Positions 28,837 through 38,624 of a stretch of 64,000 nucleotides of DNA are shown in pieces. The stretch covers positions 292,849 to 356,848 of the forward strand of contig JAFDWN010000010.1 of NCBI GenBank assembly GCA_018268465.1. The letters are read 5' to 3'. Source of the DNA: Actinomycetota bacterium. Lineage in GTDB: Bacteria; Actinomycetota; Actinomycetes; Mycobacteriales; Mycobacteriaceae. Numbering within the stretch: the stretch's first letter is position 1; each line of letters opens with the position of its first letter. The notes below the pieces were generated by a model. The model searched no databases. It saw only the letters and a list, made by a program, of their open reading frames with translations, and had not been told where the DNA came from. Made by a program: the position numbers and the translations under genes.

Positions 28837-29148
28837 TCAGACACACCCGCTGACGTTGATGCGCCGGCCCACGTCGGCGCACACCGACACATTCGGCGGC
28901 GGCGGTGGCGGCGGCACGTACGCCGGCGGCGGTGGCGGCGGCACGTACGCCGGCGGCGGAGGCGGCGGCAGCGCATCGTTGAGCTCGTAGAACGGATCGG
29001 CGCATCCACTGACATCGACGCGAGCGCCGCCGACCGAGCCGCAGACCGCTGCCGAACCCGCCGGTGCGGTCGCCACCGCAACGCCGGTGCACAGGGCAGC
29101 GGCCGTCGCGAACATCGTCAGTACACGCGCAACTCGAGTTGATGCCAT
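28837..29148 (-). CDS. Small secreted protein with a proline-rich repeat
   Basis: A protein of 103 residues. The signal peptide is MASTRVARVLTMFATAAALCTGVAVATAPAGSA in two parts (basic start, hydrophobic core, cut near GSA). The mature part has a C-terminal and an N-terminal cysteine motif, VDVSGCADPF and RRINVSGCV, on each side of a run of PPPPPPAYV repeats. The two motifs resemble each other (VxVSGC). The proline repeat is encoded by 27-base tandem units (28898-28969). The start at 29148 puts the signal peptide at the N-terminus. Function unknown; surface exposure is likely. Confidence 0.7.
   Translation of the reverse strand: MASTRVARVLTMFATAAALCTGVAVATAPAGSAAVCGSVGGARVDVSGCADPFYELNDALPPPPPPAYVPPPPPPAYVPPPPPPPNVSVCADVGRRINVSGCV
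28898..28969. repeat. 27-base tandem repeat (two full copies and a partial third)
   Basis: Copies at 28898-28924 and 28925-28951 are identical; the third, 28952-28969, covers 18 bases with one change. Each unit encodes nine residues of the AYVPPPPPP type on the minus strand. The units are in frame. Confidence 0.85.
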
Positions 29149-29390
29149 CGTCACGACCCTGTTCTCCCCGAACCCTGAGCAGGGGGCGACGACCCGCCCC
29201 TGGTGGCGACCAACGCTACACCCAGGCACCGTGCCGCACGCGGGGAATGTCATGGTCCGCGGTTTCGGGCGGTGTCCACGCGTTCGAGTTCGGGCCGCGA
29301 TCAATTGAGCATCGGCACCACTTCGCTGGACAGCTTCGCGCCGCCCTCCCGATACTCATGGGACACCGAGCGCACGACGGAAGGGGATGG

Positions 29391-31043
29391 ATGCGCTTCG
29401 ACACCATCTTCGTCAACGGCCGCTTCCACACCGGACTGCACAGCCGGAATCGGGTCAACGCCGTCGGTGTGCACAACGGCCGCATCATCAGCCTCGACGA
29501 CGACATCCCAACCGACCGGTTCCGGTCGGTGCATGACCTGCACAACGCGGTCGTCGTGCCCGGCTTCAACGACGCGCACCACCACCTGGTCTCCGTCGGC
29601 CTTGCGATGCGCCAGGTCGATCTGCGGCCCTCACATGCCGGCTCGATGGATGCACTGCTGAGCGCGATCGCCGCCGCGTCCGCCCACGCCGACGAGCACG
29701 CCTGGGTCATCGGAGCCGGGTACGACCAGAACTATCTCGGTGCGCATCCGACCGCCGAGGATCTCGACCGGGTGGCGCGGGGAAGACCGGTCTATCTCGT
29801 CCATGCTTCGCGTCACATGGGTGTCGCCAACACCCGGGCTTTCGAGTTGGCGGGGTTCCCCGGGCGCCTCGGGGTTCCGGTTCCACCGGGCGGCGCAGTC
29901 CCGGTCGATGCGTCGGGACGCGCGATCGGATTGCTCGAAGAGACCGCGAAAAGTATTGTCACCGAACATATTCCCGCGGCAAATGCGGACCACGTCGCCG
30001 AGTACGTCGCCGCCGGCTCGGCAGCCGCCCTGGCCGTGGGCATCACCAGCATCACCGACCCCGGCCTGGGCGCACCCGACCATCTGGGTATCTCGAAGTA
30101 TGACATCGCCGGCTACCAACTTGCGCGGGATCGGGGACAGCTCGGGGTGCGGGCGACGGTCATGCCCTACTTGACCACCCTGCACCGCCATGACGACGTC
30201 GACACCGGCGGACATCCGCATTACGGGCTGGACCACGGGGTCAGGTCGGGATGGGGCGACCAGTGGCTACGCCTCGGGGCCGTCAAGGTGCTCTCCGACG
30301 GCTCCCTGATCGGACGCAGCGCCTACATGCGCGAAGACTACGAAGCCGATGCCTTGGCCGGCTGCGCCAACCACGGTTACCTGCAGTTTCCCGAAAGTGA
30401 GCTGCGAGAACGATTGGTCGGTGCGCATCTGGCCGGGTGGCAACTGGCGGTGCACGCCATCGGCGACGCCGCCCTGGATGTGGCGATCGACATCGTCGAG
30501 GAAGCCCAGCGCATCCAACCCCGCAGCGATGCCAGGCACCGCATCGAACATGTCTGCATGGCCAGCGACGCACAGCTGGCCCGAATGAGATCGGTTGGGC
30601 TTCTCGCAATTCCCCAGGGCCGGTTCGTCTACGAACTCGGCGACGGTGTGCTGCGGGCGCTGGGTACCGGGCGGTCGCGGCTGGCCTACCGGATGAAGGC
30701 ACTCCTCGACGCCGGCCTCAAGGTCGCGGCGTCGACCGATGCTCCAGTCGTCTCGGCGAATCCGCTACTCAACATTCACGACATGGTCAACCGCCGAACC
30801 GCGGGCGGTGCGGCGTTCAATCCGGAGGAACGCATCACCGTCCAGCAGGCGATCCGCGCCTACACGGCCGGCAGCGCCTACGCCTCCCATCAGGAGAACG
30901 AAAAGGGCTGCATCACAACGGGAATGCTGGCCGACTTCGTCGTGCTGTCACAAGACCTGTTCGGCATTCCCGCCGAGGAGATCGCCGGCACCACGGTGAC
31001 CGCGACGGTGGTCGGTGGCGGGCTCGCGTACGGGGACCTCTGA
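29391..31043 (+). CDS. YtcJ-type metal-dependent amidohydrolase
   Basis: A protein of 550 residues. Metal-binding motifs: FNDAHHHLVSVG (HxH, first metal ligands, about 60-67) and AVHAIGDAALDVAI with ASTDAPV later (His and Asp ligands). The N-terminal strand domain opens MRFDTIFVNGRFHTG, and the C-terminal part ILxADFVVLSQD-like sequence (GMLADFVVLSQDLFG) closes the second small domain. This is the amidohydrolase 3 family, usually acting on N-acyl or cyclic amide bonds; the substrate is unknown. The ATG at 29391 has GGAAGGGG about 9 bases upstream. The following gene has its own leaderless-type promoter. Confidence 0.92.
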   Translation: MRFDTIFVNGRFHTGLHSRNRVNAVGVHNGRIISLDDDIPTDRFRSVHDLHNAVVVPGFNDAHHHLVSVGLAMRQVDLRPSHAGSMDALLSAIAAASAHADEHAWVIGAGYDQNYLGAHPTAEDLDRVARGRPVYLVHASRHMGVANTRAFELAGFPGRLGVPVPPGGAVPVDASGRAIGLLEETAKSIVTEHIPAANADHVAEYVAAGSAAALAVGITSITDPGLGAPDHLGISKYDIAGYQLARDRGQLGVRATVMPYLTTLHRHDDVDTGGHPHYGLDHGVRSGWGDQWLRLGAVKVLSDGSLIGRSAYMREDYEADALAGCANHGYLQFPESELRERLVGAHLAGWQLAVHAIGDAALDVAIDIVEEAQRIQPRSDARHRIEHVCMASDAQLARMRSVGLLAIPQGRFVYELGDGVLRALGTGRSRLAYRMKALLDAGLKVAASTDAPVVSANPLLNIHDMVNRRTAGGAAFNPEERITVQQAIRAYTAGSAYASHQENEKGCITTGMLADFVVLSQDLFGIPAEEIAGTTVTATVVGGGLAYGDL

Positions 31044-31156
31044 ATCCGGGCACAGTCGGCGAGGCTGACCGGCCGCGGGACGCACGCATCCGCCGCAGTC
31101 GCCGGCGTTGGACGAGCAGTCACCGCAAGTAAGCCCCGGTCCCAAGGTCGCGACAC

Positions 31157-31162
31157 TATGCT
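31157..31162 (+). promoter_or_regulatory. -10 element, leaderless promoter of the P450 fusion gene
   Basis: TATGCT ends 7 bases before the ATG at 31170. It overlaps an earlier possible ATG (31158), which argues that 31170 is the true start. Confidence 0.5.
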
Positions 31163-31169
31163 GCCCGGC

Positions 31170-34100
31170 ATGGCCGAGTTCGCACCGTCGCTGCCCCCCG
31201 ATATCGACGGGGTGCCCTCCGCGGAGGGCGAGCTCCCGGTGCCTGCGGACCTGGTCGGCCGCCCCTATGCGCTGCCCGTCGACCTGCTCGGCGAGCTGCA
31301 CGGACCACTGTTCTACGCCGACTACAGCGGCATCCGCAAGCTCTACGCATGCTCGTTGGAGCTGGTCGAGGAGCTGTGCGACGAGAGCCGGTTCGCCAAG
31401 AACCTCACCGAATCGCTGGCCCGGGTTCGGCCGTTGGCCGGCGACGGGCTGTTCACCGCCTACCACGGCGAGCCGAACTGGCAGAGGGCCCACGACGCCC
31501 TGCTGCCCGGGTTCAGCTATTCCGGTCTGCGCAACTACCACACTCCGATGCTCGAGGTCGGCACCCAGCTCATCGCGCGGTGGGACATCTGCGCCGGCGA
31601 GCAACCGGTGGATGTGTCCACCGGTCTGCAGAAGCTGGCAATGGACACCGTTGCGCTGGCCGGGTTCGGCGCGCGGTTCAACTCATTCGACCATGACGGG
31701 CTCGCCCCGATCCCGCGAAGCTTCACCGCGGCGCTGGCCGAACTCGGATCACACGGTGTGACGGCCGAATTCGAATCCGAGTTGGCCGCCATGTACACCT
31801 ATTTCGATGCGCTCGTGCAGCGGCACCGCGACGGTGACGGGCGCGATCTCGATGACTTGCTGTATGCGATGCTCGACCGGCTGGACCCGCAGAACATCCG
31901 TAACCAGATCATGACGTTCCTGATCGCCGGCCAACTGACGACGTCGGAGCTGATGCCCAACGCGCTCTACAGCCTCGTGCACCACCCCGCGGTGCTGTGC
32001 CGGGTGCAGGCCGAAGTGGACGGCGTATTCGGAGCCGACGACGACTACCTGCCCACGTACGACGACATCGGCAAGCTGACATACCTGCGCCAGGTCGTCG
32101 ACGAGACCCTGCGATTGTCGCCGCCGGTGCTCAGCTTCGATCGAATGGCCCTCGCCGACACCATCATCGGAGGGAAGTATCCGGTCAAGGCGGGTGAGGC
32201 CGTCACGGTGCTCACCGGGGCGCTGCATCGCCAACCGCAGTGGGGCGACAACGTCGAGCTCTTCGATCCGGACCGGTTCGCACCCGCCCGCGCCGGGGAC
32301 CGTCCCGCGGCCGTGTTCAAGCCGTTCGGAACCGGTGCGCGATCCTGCATCGGCCGCCAGTTCGCGCTGCACGAGGCCGTCATGGCACTTGCCCGGCTGG
32401 TACACCGGTACCGGCTGATCGACTCCGAACACTATGCGCTGCAGTGGGACAGCCCACTCAGCCGCCGACCGACCGGCTTCCGCCTCGCGCTGCGCAGACG
32501 GACCCCCGACGATCGCCGCGGACAAGCCACCGCGCCCGTCACCGCCGCGACGACCGGGGCATCGGCGCACCGTGCCATCAGGGCGGGAACCACCCTGGCC
32601 GTCCTGCACGGCTCCAACCTCGGCACCTGCCGGGCGCTTGCCAAACAACTCGCCGAAGAAGCCACCGACATGGGCTGCACCGCCACGGTGGCGCCGCTCG
32701 ACGATGCGGCGAGTGGCCTTCCCGAATCGGATGCCATCCTGATCGTCGCCTCCTCCTACAACGGCCAGCCCACCGACGACGCACGCGGGTTCTACGACTG
32801 GATCCTCGATGCGGGAGCCGAATTGGGCGACGCCCGCTACTTCGCCGTGCTCGGCGTCGGCGACCGCAACTGGGCCGACACCTACCAGGCCGTGCCCAAG
32901 CGCATCGACGAACGACTCGCCGAACTCGGCGCCCGCCGCCTCGTTGACCGGGCCGCGGCCGACACGTCGGGGGATTTCACCGGGACGGTCGAGGAGTTCT
33001 CGGCCGCGCTGTGGTCGGCGCTCGCCGAGCACTTCGGCGATCCCGACGCGATACCCGTGACGAGCACGGATGAACCGCTCTACGAGCTGCATCCCATCGT
33101 CGGGCCGGTCACCTCGGCGATCGACACGCGGTTCACGGTGACACCGATGACCGTGCTGGAGAGCACCGAGCTGGTGACGGCCGACAACTCGCTGGGCCAA
33201 GCCAAACGCTATGTCCGGGTGGCGCTTCCCGACGACGTCGAATACCACACCGGCGATCACCTGACCGTGCTCGCCGACAATCCACCCGAACTCGTCGATG
33301 CGGTGATCGAGCGATTCGGCATCGACCCGGAACTCCGATTGTCGATCAACGCCCGGCGCAGCTCGCGGCGGCTCATCGCGATCGACCGCGAGGTCAGCGT
33401 GCGTGAGCTGCTGACGCATTTCGTCGAACTGCGAAAGCCCGCCACCCGCAGTCAGTTACGCCGACTGGCGGCGATCAACCCGTGCCCACCTGAGCGGCAA
33501 CGGCTCGACGCTCTCGCCGAGGCATCCGATCCGTGTGCGCTCAGTCCCATCGAATGCCTGCTGGAGTTCCCGGCCTGCGTGGTCACGGGCGCCGAACTGC
33601 TCGAACTCCTCGAGCCGATGACCCCGCGGCACTACTCCATCGCGTCGTCGTCGCGGCTGTCCCCGCGGACGGTCGCGCTGGTGATCAGCGTGCTCGACGC
33701 ACCTGCGCGCTCGGGTCACGGCCTGTTCAAGGGGGTGGCGTCGAACCACCTCGCCGCCATCGATCCCGGACACCAGATCCGGGCCAGGGTCGACCAGGCA
33801 CGCCAGGCCTTCCGGGCCGGGGCGGACCCGACGAGGAACGTCATCCTCGTCAGCGCGGGAACGGGCGTCGCCCCGTTCTGCGGCTTTCTCGGCGACCGGC
33901 TGGCGGCCGAACAGGCGGGCGCGCCCTATGCACCGGCGTTGTGCTTCTTCGGTGTTCGCGATCCCGAGGTGGACTACATCTTCCGCGAACAGTTCGAGGC
34001 GGCGGAGGAGCTCGGGATTGTGCGGATGCGGCCGGCGTTCTCGCGCGCCCCGCAGGACGGGGTCCGCTACGTTCAGGATCGGATCGCCGCCGACGCGGAT

Positions 34101-34304
34101 GAGGTCTGGGAACTGCTCGGCGACCCCGCCAAGAATGCGCACGTCTACGTGTGCGGGGACGGTGCCAAGATGGCGCCGGCCGTCCGCCGCGCATTCCTCG
34201 ACATCTACCGGGCACGCACCGGAGCCGAGGAGGGCCAAGCCCGGGACTGGCTGATCGGCCTGGTGGACTCCGATCACTACGTCGAAGATGTGTGGGCCGG
34301 TTGA
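31170..34304 (+). CDS. Self-sufficient cytochrome P450-reductase fusion (CYP102/BM3 type)
   Basis: A protein of 1044 residues (1048 from the alternative ATG at 31158). Order: P450 (about 1-450), FMN flavodoxin-like domain (about 475-625, VLHGSNLGTCRALAKQL and ASSYNGQPTDDA), FAD domain (about 685-880, RHYSIASSS) and NADPH domain (about 890-1044, NVILVSAGTGVAPFCGFL). The haem cysteine is C393 in FGTGARSCIGRQFALHEA and the ExxR is E312-R315. The I-helix reads AGQLTTS, so the usual acid before the threonine is leucine (L256), where BM3 has AGHETTS. This fusion takes electrons from NADPH and hydroxylates fatty acids or similar substrates in the known members. No TetR-like BM3 repressor gene is beside it. 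Confidence 0.95.
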   Translation: MAEFAPSLPPDIDGVPSAEGELPVPADLVGRPYALPVDLLGELHGPLFYADYSGIRKLYACSLELVEELCDESRFAKNLTESLARVRPLAGDGLFTAYHGEPNWQRAHDALLPGFSYSGLRNYHTPMLEVGTQLIARWDICAGEQPVDVSTGLQKLAMDTVALAGFGARFNSFDHDGLAPIPRSFTAALAELGSHGVTAEFESELAAMYTYFDALVQRHRDGDGRDLDDLLYAMLDRLDPQNIRNQIMTFLIAGQLTTSELMPNALYSLVHHPAVLCRVQAEVDGVFGADDDYLPTYDDIGKLTYLRQVVDETLRLSPPVLSFDRMALADTIIGGKYPVKAGEAVTVLTGALHRQPQWGDNVELFDPDRFAPARAGDRPAAVFKPFGTGARSCIGRQFALHEAVMALARLVHRYRLIDSEHYALQWDSPLSRRPTGFRLALRRRTPDDRRGQATAPVTAATTGASAHRAIRAGTTLAVLHGSNLGTCRALAKQLAEEATDMGCTATVAPLDDAASGLPESDAILIVASSYNGQPTDDARGFYDWILDAGAELGDARYFAVLGVGDRNWADTYQAVPKRIDERLAELGARRLVDRAAADTSGDFTGTVEEFSAALWSALAEHFGDPDAIPVTSTDEPLYELHPIVGPVTSAIDTRFTVTPMTVLESTELVTADNSLGQAKRYVRVALPDDVEYHTGDHLTVLADNPPELVDAVIERFGIDPELRLSINARRSSRRLIAIDREVSVRELLTHFVELRKPATRSQLRRLAAINPCPPERQRLDALAEASDPCALSPIECLLEFPACVVTGAELLELLEPMTPRHYSIASSSRLSPRTVALVISVLDAPARSGHGLFKGVASNHLAAIDPGHQIRARVDQARQAFRAGADPTRNVILVSAGTGVAPFCGFLGDRLAAEQAGAPYAPALCFFGVRDPEVDYIFREQFEAAEELGIVRMRPAFSRAPQDGVRYVQDRIAADADEVWELLGDPAKNAHVYVCGDGAKMAPAVRRAFLDIYRARTGAEEGQARDWLIGLVDSDHYVEDVWAG

Positions 34305-34361
34305 TCGCGCGCAGCCCGGCTGTTCCCTGGCCGGTGGCCGGCGCGCCGCGCTGGGTACTAT

Positions 34362-34374
34362 CTACCGTCGGTAG
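34362..34374. promoter_or_regulatory. Palindrome upstream of htpG
   Basis: CTACCGTCGGTAG is a 13-base dyad with only the central base unpaired, about 42 bases before the htpG start. It could be a repressor site. The regulator is unknown. Confidence 0.4.
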
Positions 34375-34416
34375 CCGGTTCCTGTAACCGAACGTTGTGT
34401 TGTCGAACGGAATCAT

Positions 34417-36360
34417 ATGACTCAACACGTCGAACAGCTGGAGTTTCAGGCGGAGGCCCGCCAACTGCTGGATCTGATGGTGCACTCGGTCTACTCCAAC
34501 AAGGATTCCTTTCTGCGGGAGTTGGTCTCGAACGCCTCCGACGCGCTGGACAAGCTGCGGCTGGAAGCGTTCCGGAACAAGGATCTGCAGGTCGATACCT
34601 CCGATCTGCACATCGAGATCGATCTCGACAAGGCCGCGCGCACCCTGACCGTTCGCGACAACGGCATCGGTATGACGCGTGACGAGGTCGTCGGCCTGAT
34701 CGGCACCCTCGCCAAGTCGGGCACGGCCGAACTGCGCCAGCAACTGCGCGAGGCCAAGAACGAGGCCACCTCGACGGAACTGATCGGCCAGTTCGGCATT
34801 GGGTTCTATTCGACCTTTATGGTGGCCGACAGGGTCGAGTTGCTCACCCGCAAGGCGGGTGAGAGTGCGGCCACCCGGTGGGAGTCCAGCGGCGAGGGCA
34901 CCTACACCATCGAAAACGTCGATGACGCTCCGCAGGGAACGTCGGTCACGTTGCACCTCAAACCCGCGGACCCCGAGGACGAGCTGCACGACTACACCTC
35001 GCAGTGGAAGATCAGGGCGCTGGTCAAGCAGTACTCCGACTTCATCGCGTGGCCCATTCGCATGGAGGTCGAGCGCCGGGTCCCAGCCGCCTCGGATGAG
35101 GACAACGCCGGCGGCGAGGAGCTCGTCACGATCGAAACCGAGACCGTCAACTCGATGAAGGCGCTGTGGGCCAGGCCGAGGGACGAGGTCTCCGACGACG
35201 AGTACAAGGAGTTCTACAAGCACATCGCGCACGCCTGGGACGACCCGCTCGAGATCATTCCGATGAAGGCGGAGGGCACCTTCGAGTACCAGGCCCTGCT
35301 CTTCATCCCCTCGCACGCCCCGTTCGACCTGTTCAACCAGGACGCCAAGGTCGGGGTGCAGTTGTACGTCAAGCGGGTCTTCATCATGGACGACTGCGAT
35401 CAGCTCATGCCGCAGTACCTACGCTTCGTCAAGGGCGTCGTCGACGCACAAGACATGTCGCTCAACGTTTCCCGCGAGATCCTGCAGCAGGATCGGCAGA
35501 TCAAGGTGATCCGCAGGCGTCTGACCAAGAAGGTGCTCGCCACGATCAAGGAGATGCAGTCCGATCGTCAGGAGCACTACCGCACGTTCTGGACGCAATT
35601 CGGCAGGGTCCTCAAGGAGGGCCTGCTGTCCGACCCCGATAATCAGGACGCCGTGCTGCGCGTCTCCTCGTTCGCCTCGACGCACAGCGAGGCTGACCCC
35701 ACCACCCTGTCCGAGTACGTCGAACGCATGAAAGATGGTCAGACGCAGATCTTCTACGCCACCGGCGAGTCGCGCCAGCAGCTGCTGAACTCGCCGCATC
35801 TCGAGGCGTTCCGAGCCAAGGGCTACGAGGTGCTGCTGCTCACCGATCCGGTCGACGAGGTGTGGGTGGGAACCGTCACCGAGTTCGACGGCAAGCCGCT
35901 GCAGTCGGTGGCGAGGGGCGAGGTGGATCTCGACTCCGAGCAGGACAAGGCAGCGCATGAGGCCGAACGCCAGGAGCAGGAGCAGAGTTTCGCCGAGCTG
36001 CTGGCCTGGCTCACGGAGACCCTCGGCGAGCACGTCAAGGAAGTGCGGCTGTCCACGCGGCTGACGGGTTCGCCGGCGTGCCTGATCACCGACACGTTCG
36101 GCATCACCCCGGCACTCGCGCGGATGTACCGCGCCTCCGGCCAGGACGTCCCGGTCGGGAAGCGGATTCTCGAACTCAACCCGAATCATCCGCTCATCAC
36201 CGGCCTTCAGCAGGCGCATAGGGACCGCGGCAACGACGCCTCACTGCCCGATACCGCCGAATTGCTCTACGGTACGGCTCTTCTCGCCGAAGGCGGTGAC
36301 CTGGAGGATCCGTCGAAGTTCGCGGCGCTACTTGCCGACCGGCTGGCACGCACCGTTTAG
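34417..36360 (+). CDS. htpG: Molecular chaperone HtpG (Hsp90)
   Basis: A protein of 647 residues, normal for bacterial Hsp90. GHKL ATPase motifs are clear: [13 protein letters not shown] (E/N region, about 34-46), VRDNGIGM (N-box), GTLAKSGT and GQFGIGFYS (lid). The middle and C-terminal dimerisation domains complete the chaperone. It uses ATP to remodel client proteins in the cytosol. It ends with TAG at 36360 and is followed by a strong hairpin. A dyad lies upstream at 34362. Confidence 0.97.
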
Positions 36361-36373
36361 CCTCCGCGAGCGT

Positions 36374-36394
36374 GCGTGTCTGCAGGAGACACGC
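36374..36394 (+). terminator. Hairpin after htpG
   Basis: GCGTGTCT pairs perfectly with AGACACGC over 8 base pairs around GCAGG. It lacks a T tract, as many mycobacterial terminators do. Confidence 0.6.
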
Positions 36395-36680
36395 CGGGTT
36401 TATGGCCGAGTTTGCGCACGTTCGCCGCGGCGGTGGAATCTGTCCAGCAGCCGATCGACGAGAACCACACACCCGCGCAGCCACCCGGGAACCTCGGCGA
36501 TCACATGCCGCCGAAGCGCGGGCAACGGGTGCATGTCACAGCGATGAACATTTGGTAAAGCATTGGTAGACAGCGGCTTCAGCGCATCCCAGAACACCGA
36601 TCGGTGCCAAACGGCCCTACCGAACAGGTCGCCGAAACAGATAGCGTCAAAATGCGGGCGACTACCGACAAGGAGCGATT
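36395..36680. other. Intergenic region between htpG and the pyruvate kinase-like gene
   Basis: No convincing gene is seen in this 286-base stretch; small open frames have poor codon bias. It holds a 12-base palindrome (36595-36606) and the ribosome-binding site AAGGAG of the next gene (about 36669-36674). Confidence 0.5.
36595..36606. promoter_or_regulatory. Putative TetR operator upstream of the pyruvate kinase-like gene
   Basis: CACCGATCGGTG is a perfect 12-base palindrome 75 bases before the start codon. ACACCGATCGGT here is identical over 12 bases to a stretch in front of the TetR gene at 38637, which follows the same gene. I infer shared control by that regulator. Confidence 0.55.
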
Positions 36681-38570
36681 GTGCCGACGTTTCACGAACC
36701 GCGGCTCCTGACCCCCGACGATCACACCGGCCAGGATCTCGTCAGGCTGCTGGCCCGGCTCGACCACCTCCTGGAGCGCCTGGACGACGCCGAATCCGAA
36801 TGGGCCGACCGCCTGGCCACCGTCGCCCCCCGGTACCGGCCGAGCGCGCGGAACATGGTGCACTACTGGGCTATCCGACAGATTGATCTGCGCGGTCTGC
36901 AGACGACGCTGAGCGGCTACGGCCTGTCCTCGCTCGGACGCAGCGAACCGAACGTGGAGGCCGCCATCCGTCTCCTCCGCGCCGCGGTCTCGGCCATGCT
37001 CGACAAGTCGTGGCACCCGCCGGAGCCGGCGGCGGTCGGCGTGACGCGGGGACGGGAACTCCTGCGCCGCCACGCCATCGAGTTGCTGGGCGAGGCACCG
37101 GAGGACCGCCACACGCGCATCATGGTCACACTGCCCTCGGAGGCGGCCGGCGATCCCGGCTTCGTGACGACACTGTTGGAGCGCGGCATGAACGTTGCGC
37201 GGATCAACTGCGCGCACGACGACGCACCCACGTGGCGCGCCATGGCCGAGCGCGTCCGCGCCGCGAGCAAGGCCACCGGCCTGCCCTGTCTGGTGGCCAT
37301 GGATCTCGGCGGCCCGAAACTGCGCACGGGGCCGCTGGAATCGGCTCCCGGGGTGGTGAAGCTGCGCCCCGACCGGGATTCGTTCGGCCGCGTGGTTGCT
37401 CCGGCCCGCGTCCGGCTCACCGCCGCGGAGCATCCCGAACCCGTTCCCGAACCGGGCGTGGCGGCGCTGCCCGTGGCCGCCGCCTGGCTTGCCCGGCGCC
37501 GCGACGGCGACACCATCTCGTTGTCCGATACCCGCGGCGGGAAACGGCGCCTCGCGGTGTCACGATCGGCATCCGGTGTCTACGCGACGACCGAGAAAAC
37601 CACCTACCTGACGACGGGGACCGTCCTGCGCGTGCAGGAGGACGCGACGGAGGTCGGCGCATTGCCCGAGCGGGAGCAATACCTTTTCCTGCGCCAGGGT
37701 GACGTCCTGCAAGTCACGCGGGACTGTGCGCCCGCGGCGCCCGGCGTGTCCGGGCTCGCATCCATCGGGTGCACGCTGCCGGAGGTGTTCGACAACGTCC
37801 GCGTCGGCGACAGGATCCTGTTCGACGACGGGAAGATCGCCGCTCGGATCGTCGCCGCGGACCACGACGCCGTGGCGGTGCGCATCGACCGCGCGTCGCC
37901 GAAGGGGTCACGGTTGCGCGCGGCCAAGGGCATCAACCTGCCCGACACCGACCTCAGGGTGAGCGCGCTGACCGCCAGGGACATCGCCGACCTGGCCACC
38001 GTGGTCGACATCGCCGACATCGTCGAACTGTCGTTCGTCCAGGACCCTTCCGACGTCGAGCTGCTCTACCGCCATCTGAACCGCCTCGGCGGCGACCACC
38101 TGGGCGTCGTGCTGAAGATCGAGACCCGCAGGGCGTTCGAACGACTGCCGCGGCTCCTCCTCACCGCGATGCGCCGTCCTCGGGTGGGGGTGATGATCGC
38201 TCGCGGCGACCTCGCCGTGGAGGTCGGCTACCAGCGACTCGCCGAATTGCAGGAAGAGATCCTGTGGCTGTGCGAGGCGGCCCATCTGCCCGTCATCTGG
38301 GCCACGCAGGTGCTTGACCAACTCGCCCAGACCGGCCTGCCCTCCCGTGCCGAGATCAGCGATGCCGCGATGGGTGAACGCGCCGAATGCGTCATGCTCA
38401 ACAAGGGTCCGCACATCCCCGAGGCGGTCGTGGTACTCGACGACATCCTGTGCCGCATGAGTGAACACCACGACAAGAAGAATGCGCTGCTGCGGCAACT
38501 GCATTCGTGGACCGCCACGGACACCGCGGCGATCGATGACCTGAGCCGGCAACCGCAACCTTCGCACTGA
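36681..38570 (+). CDS. Atypical pyruvate kinase-like protein
   Basis: A protein of 629 residues from the GTG at 36681 (AAGGAG upstream). About 140 N-terminal residues (RLLARLDHLLERLDDAESEWADRL) have no match that I can name. Then comes a pyruvate kinase barrel: HTRIMVTLPSEA (about 143), GMNVARINCAHD (about 170), AMDLGGPKLRTG (about 206), VVLKIETRRAFE with the catalytic lysine, VMIARGDLAVEV (about 503) and IWATQVLDQL (about 539). A long stretch between them enlarges the B domain. The C-terminal regulatory domain of normal pyruvate kinase is missing. Two usual positions of the K+ site differ (NFSH is NCAH, LDTKGPE is MDLGGPK). It may act on another phosphoenol substrate or be poorly active. Confidence 0.85.
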   Translation: MPTFHEPRLLTPDDHTGQDLVRLLARLDHLLERLDDAESEWADRLATVAPRYRPSARNMVHYWAIRQIDLRGLQTTLSGYGLSSLGRSEPNVEAAIRLLRAAVSAMLDKSWHPPEPAAVGVTRGRELLRRHAIELLGEAPEDRHTRIMVTLPSEAAGDPGFVTTLLERGMNVARINCAHDDAPTWRAMAERVRAASKATGLPCLVAMDLGGPKLRTGPLESAPGVVKLRPDRDSFGRVVAPARVRLTAAEHPEPVPEPGVAALPVAAAWLARRRDGDTISLSDTRGGKRRLAVSRSASGVYATTEKTTYLTTGTVLRVQEDATEVGALPEREQYLFLRQGDVLQVTRDCAPAAPGVSGLASIGCTLPEVFDNVRVGDRILFDDGKIAARIVAADHDAVAVRIDRASPKGSRLRAAKGINLPDTDLRVSALTARDIADLATVVDIADIVELSFVQDPSDVELLYRHLNRLGGDHLGVVLKIETRRAFERLPRLLLTAMRRPRVGVMIARGDLAVEVGYQRLAELQEEILWLCEAAHLPVIWATQVLDQLAQTGLPSRAEISDAAMGERAECVMLNKGPHIPEAVVVLDDILCRMSEHHDKKNALLRQLHSWTATDTAAIDDLSRQPQPSH

Positions 38571-38614
38571 GGTCCGTCACGCCGGCGCTGGGCCCGGCGA
38601 TTGTGCCCAAGTAC

Positions 38615-38624
38615 ACCGATCGGT
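38615..38624. promoter_or_regulatory. Operator-like palindrome next to the TetR -10 element
   Basis: ACCGATCGGT is a perfect palindrome. It ends where the TATCGT hexamer (38624-38629) begins, so bound repressor would block the promoter. The 12 bases ACACCGATCGGT also occur at 36594-36605. Confidence 0.6.
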
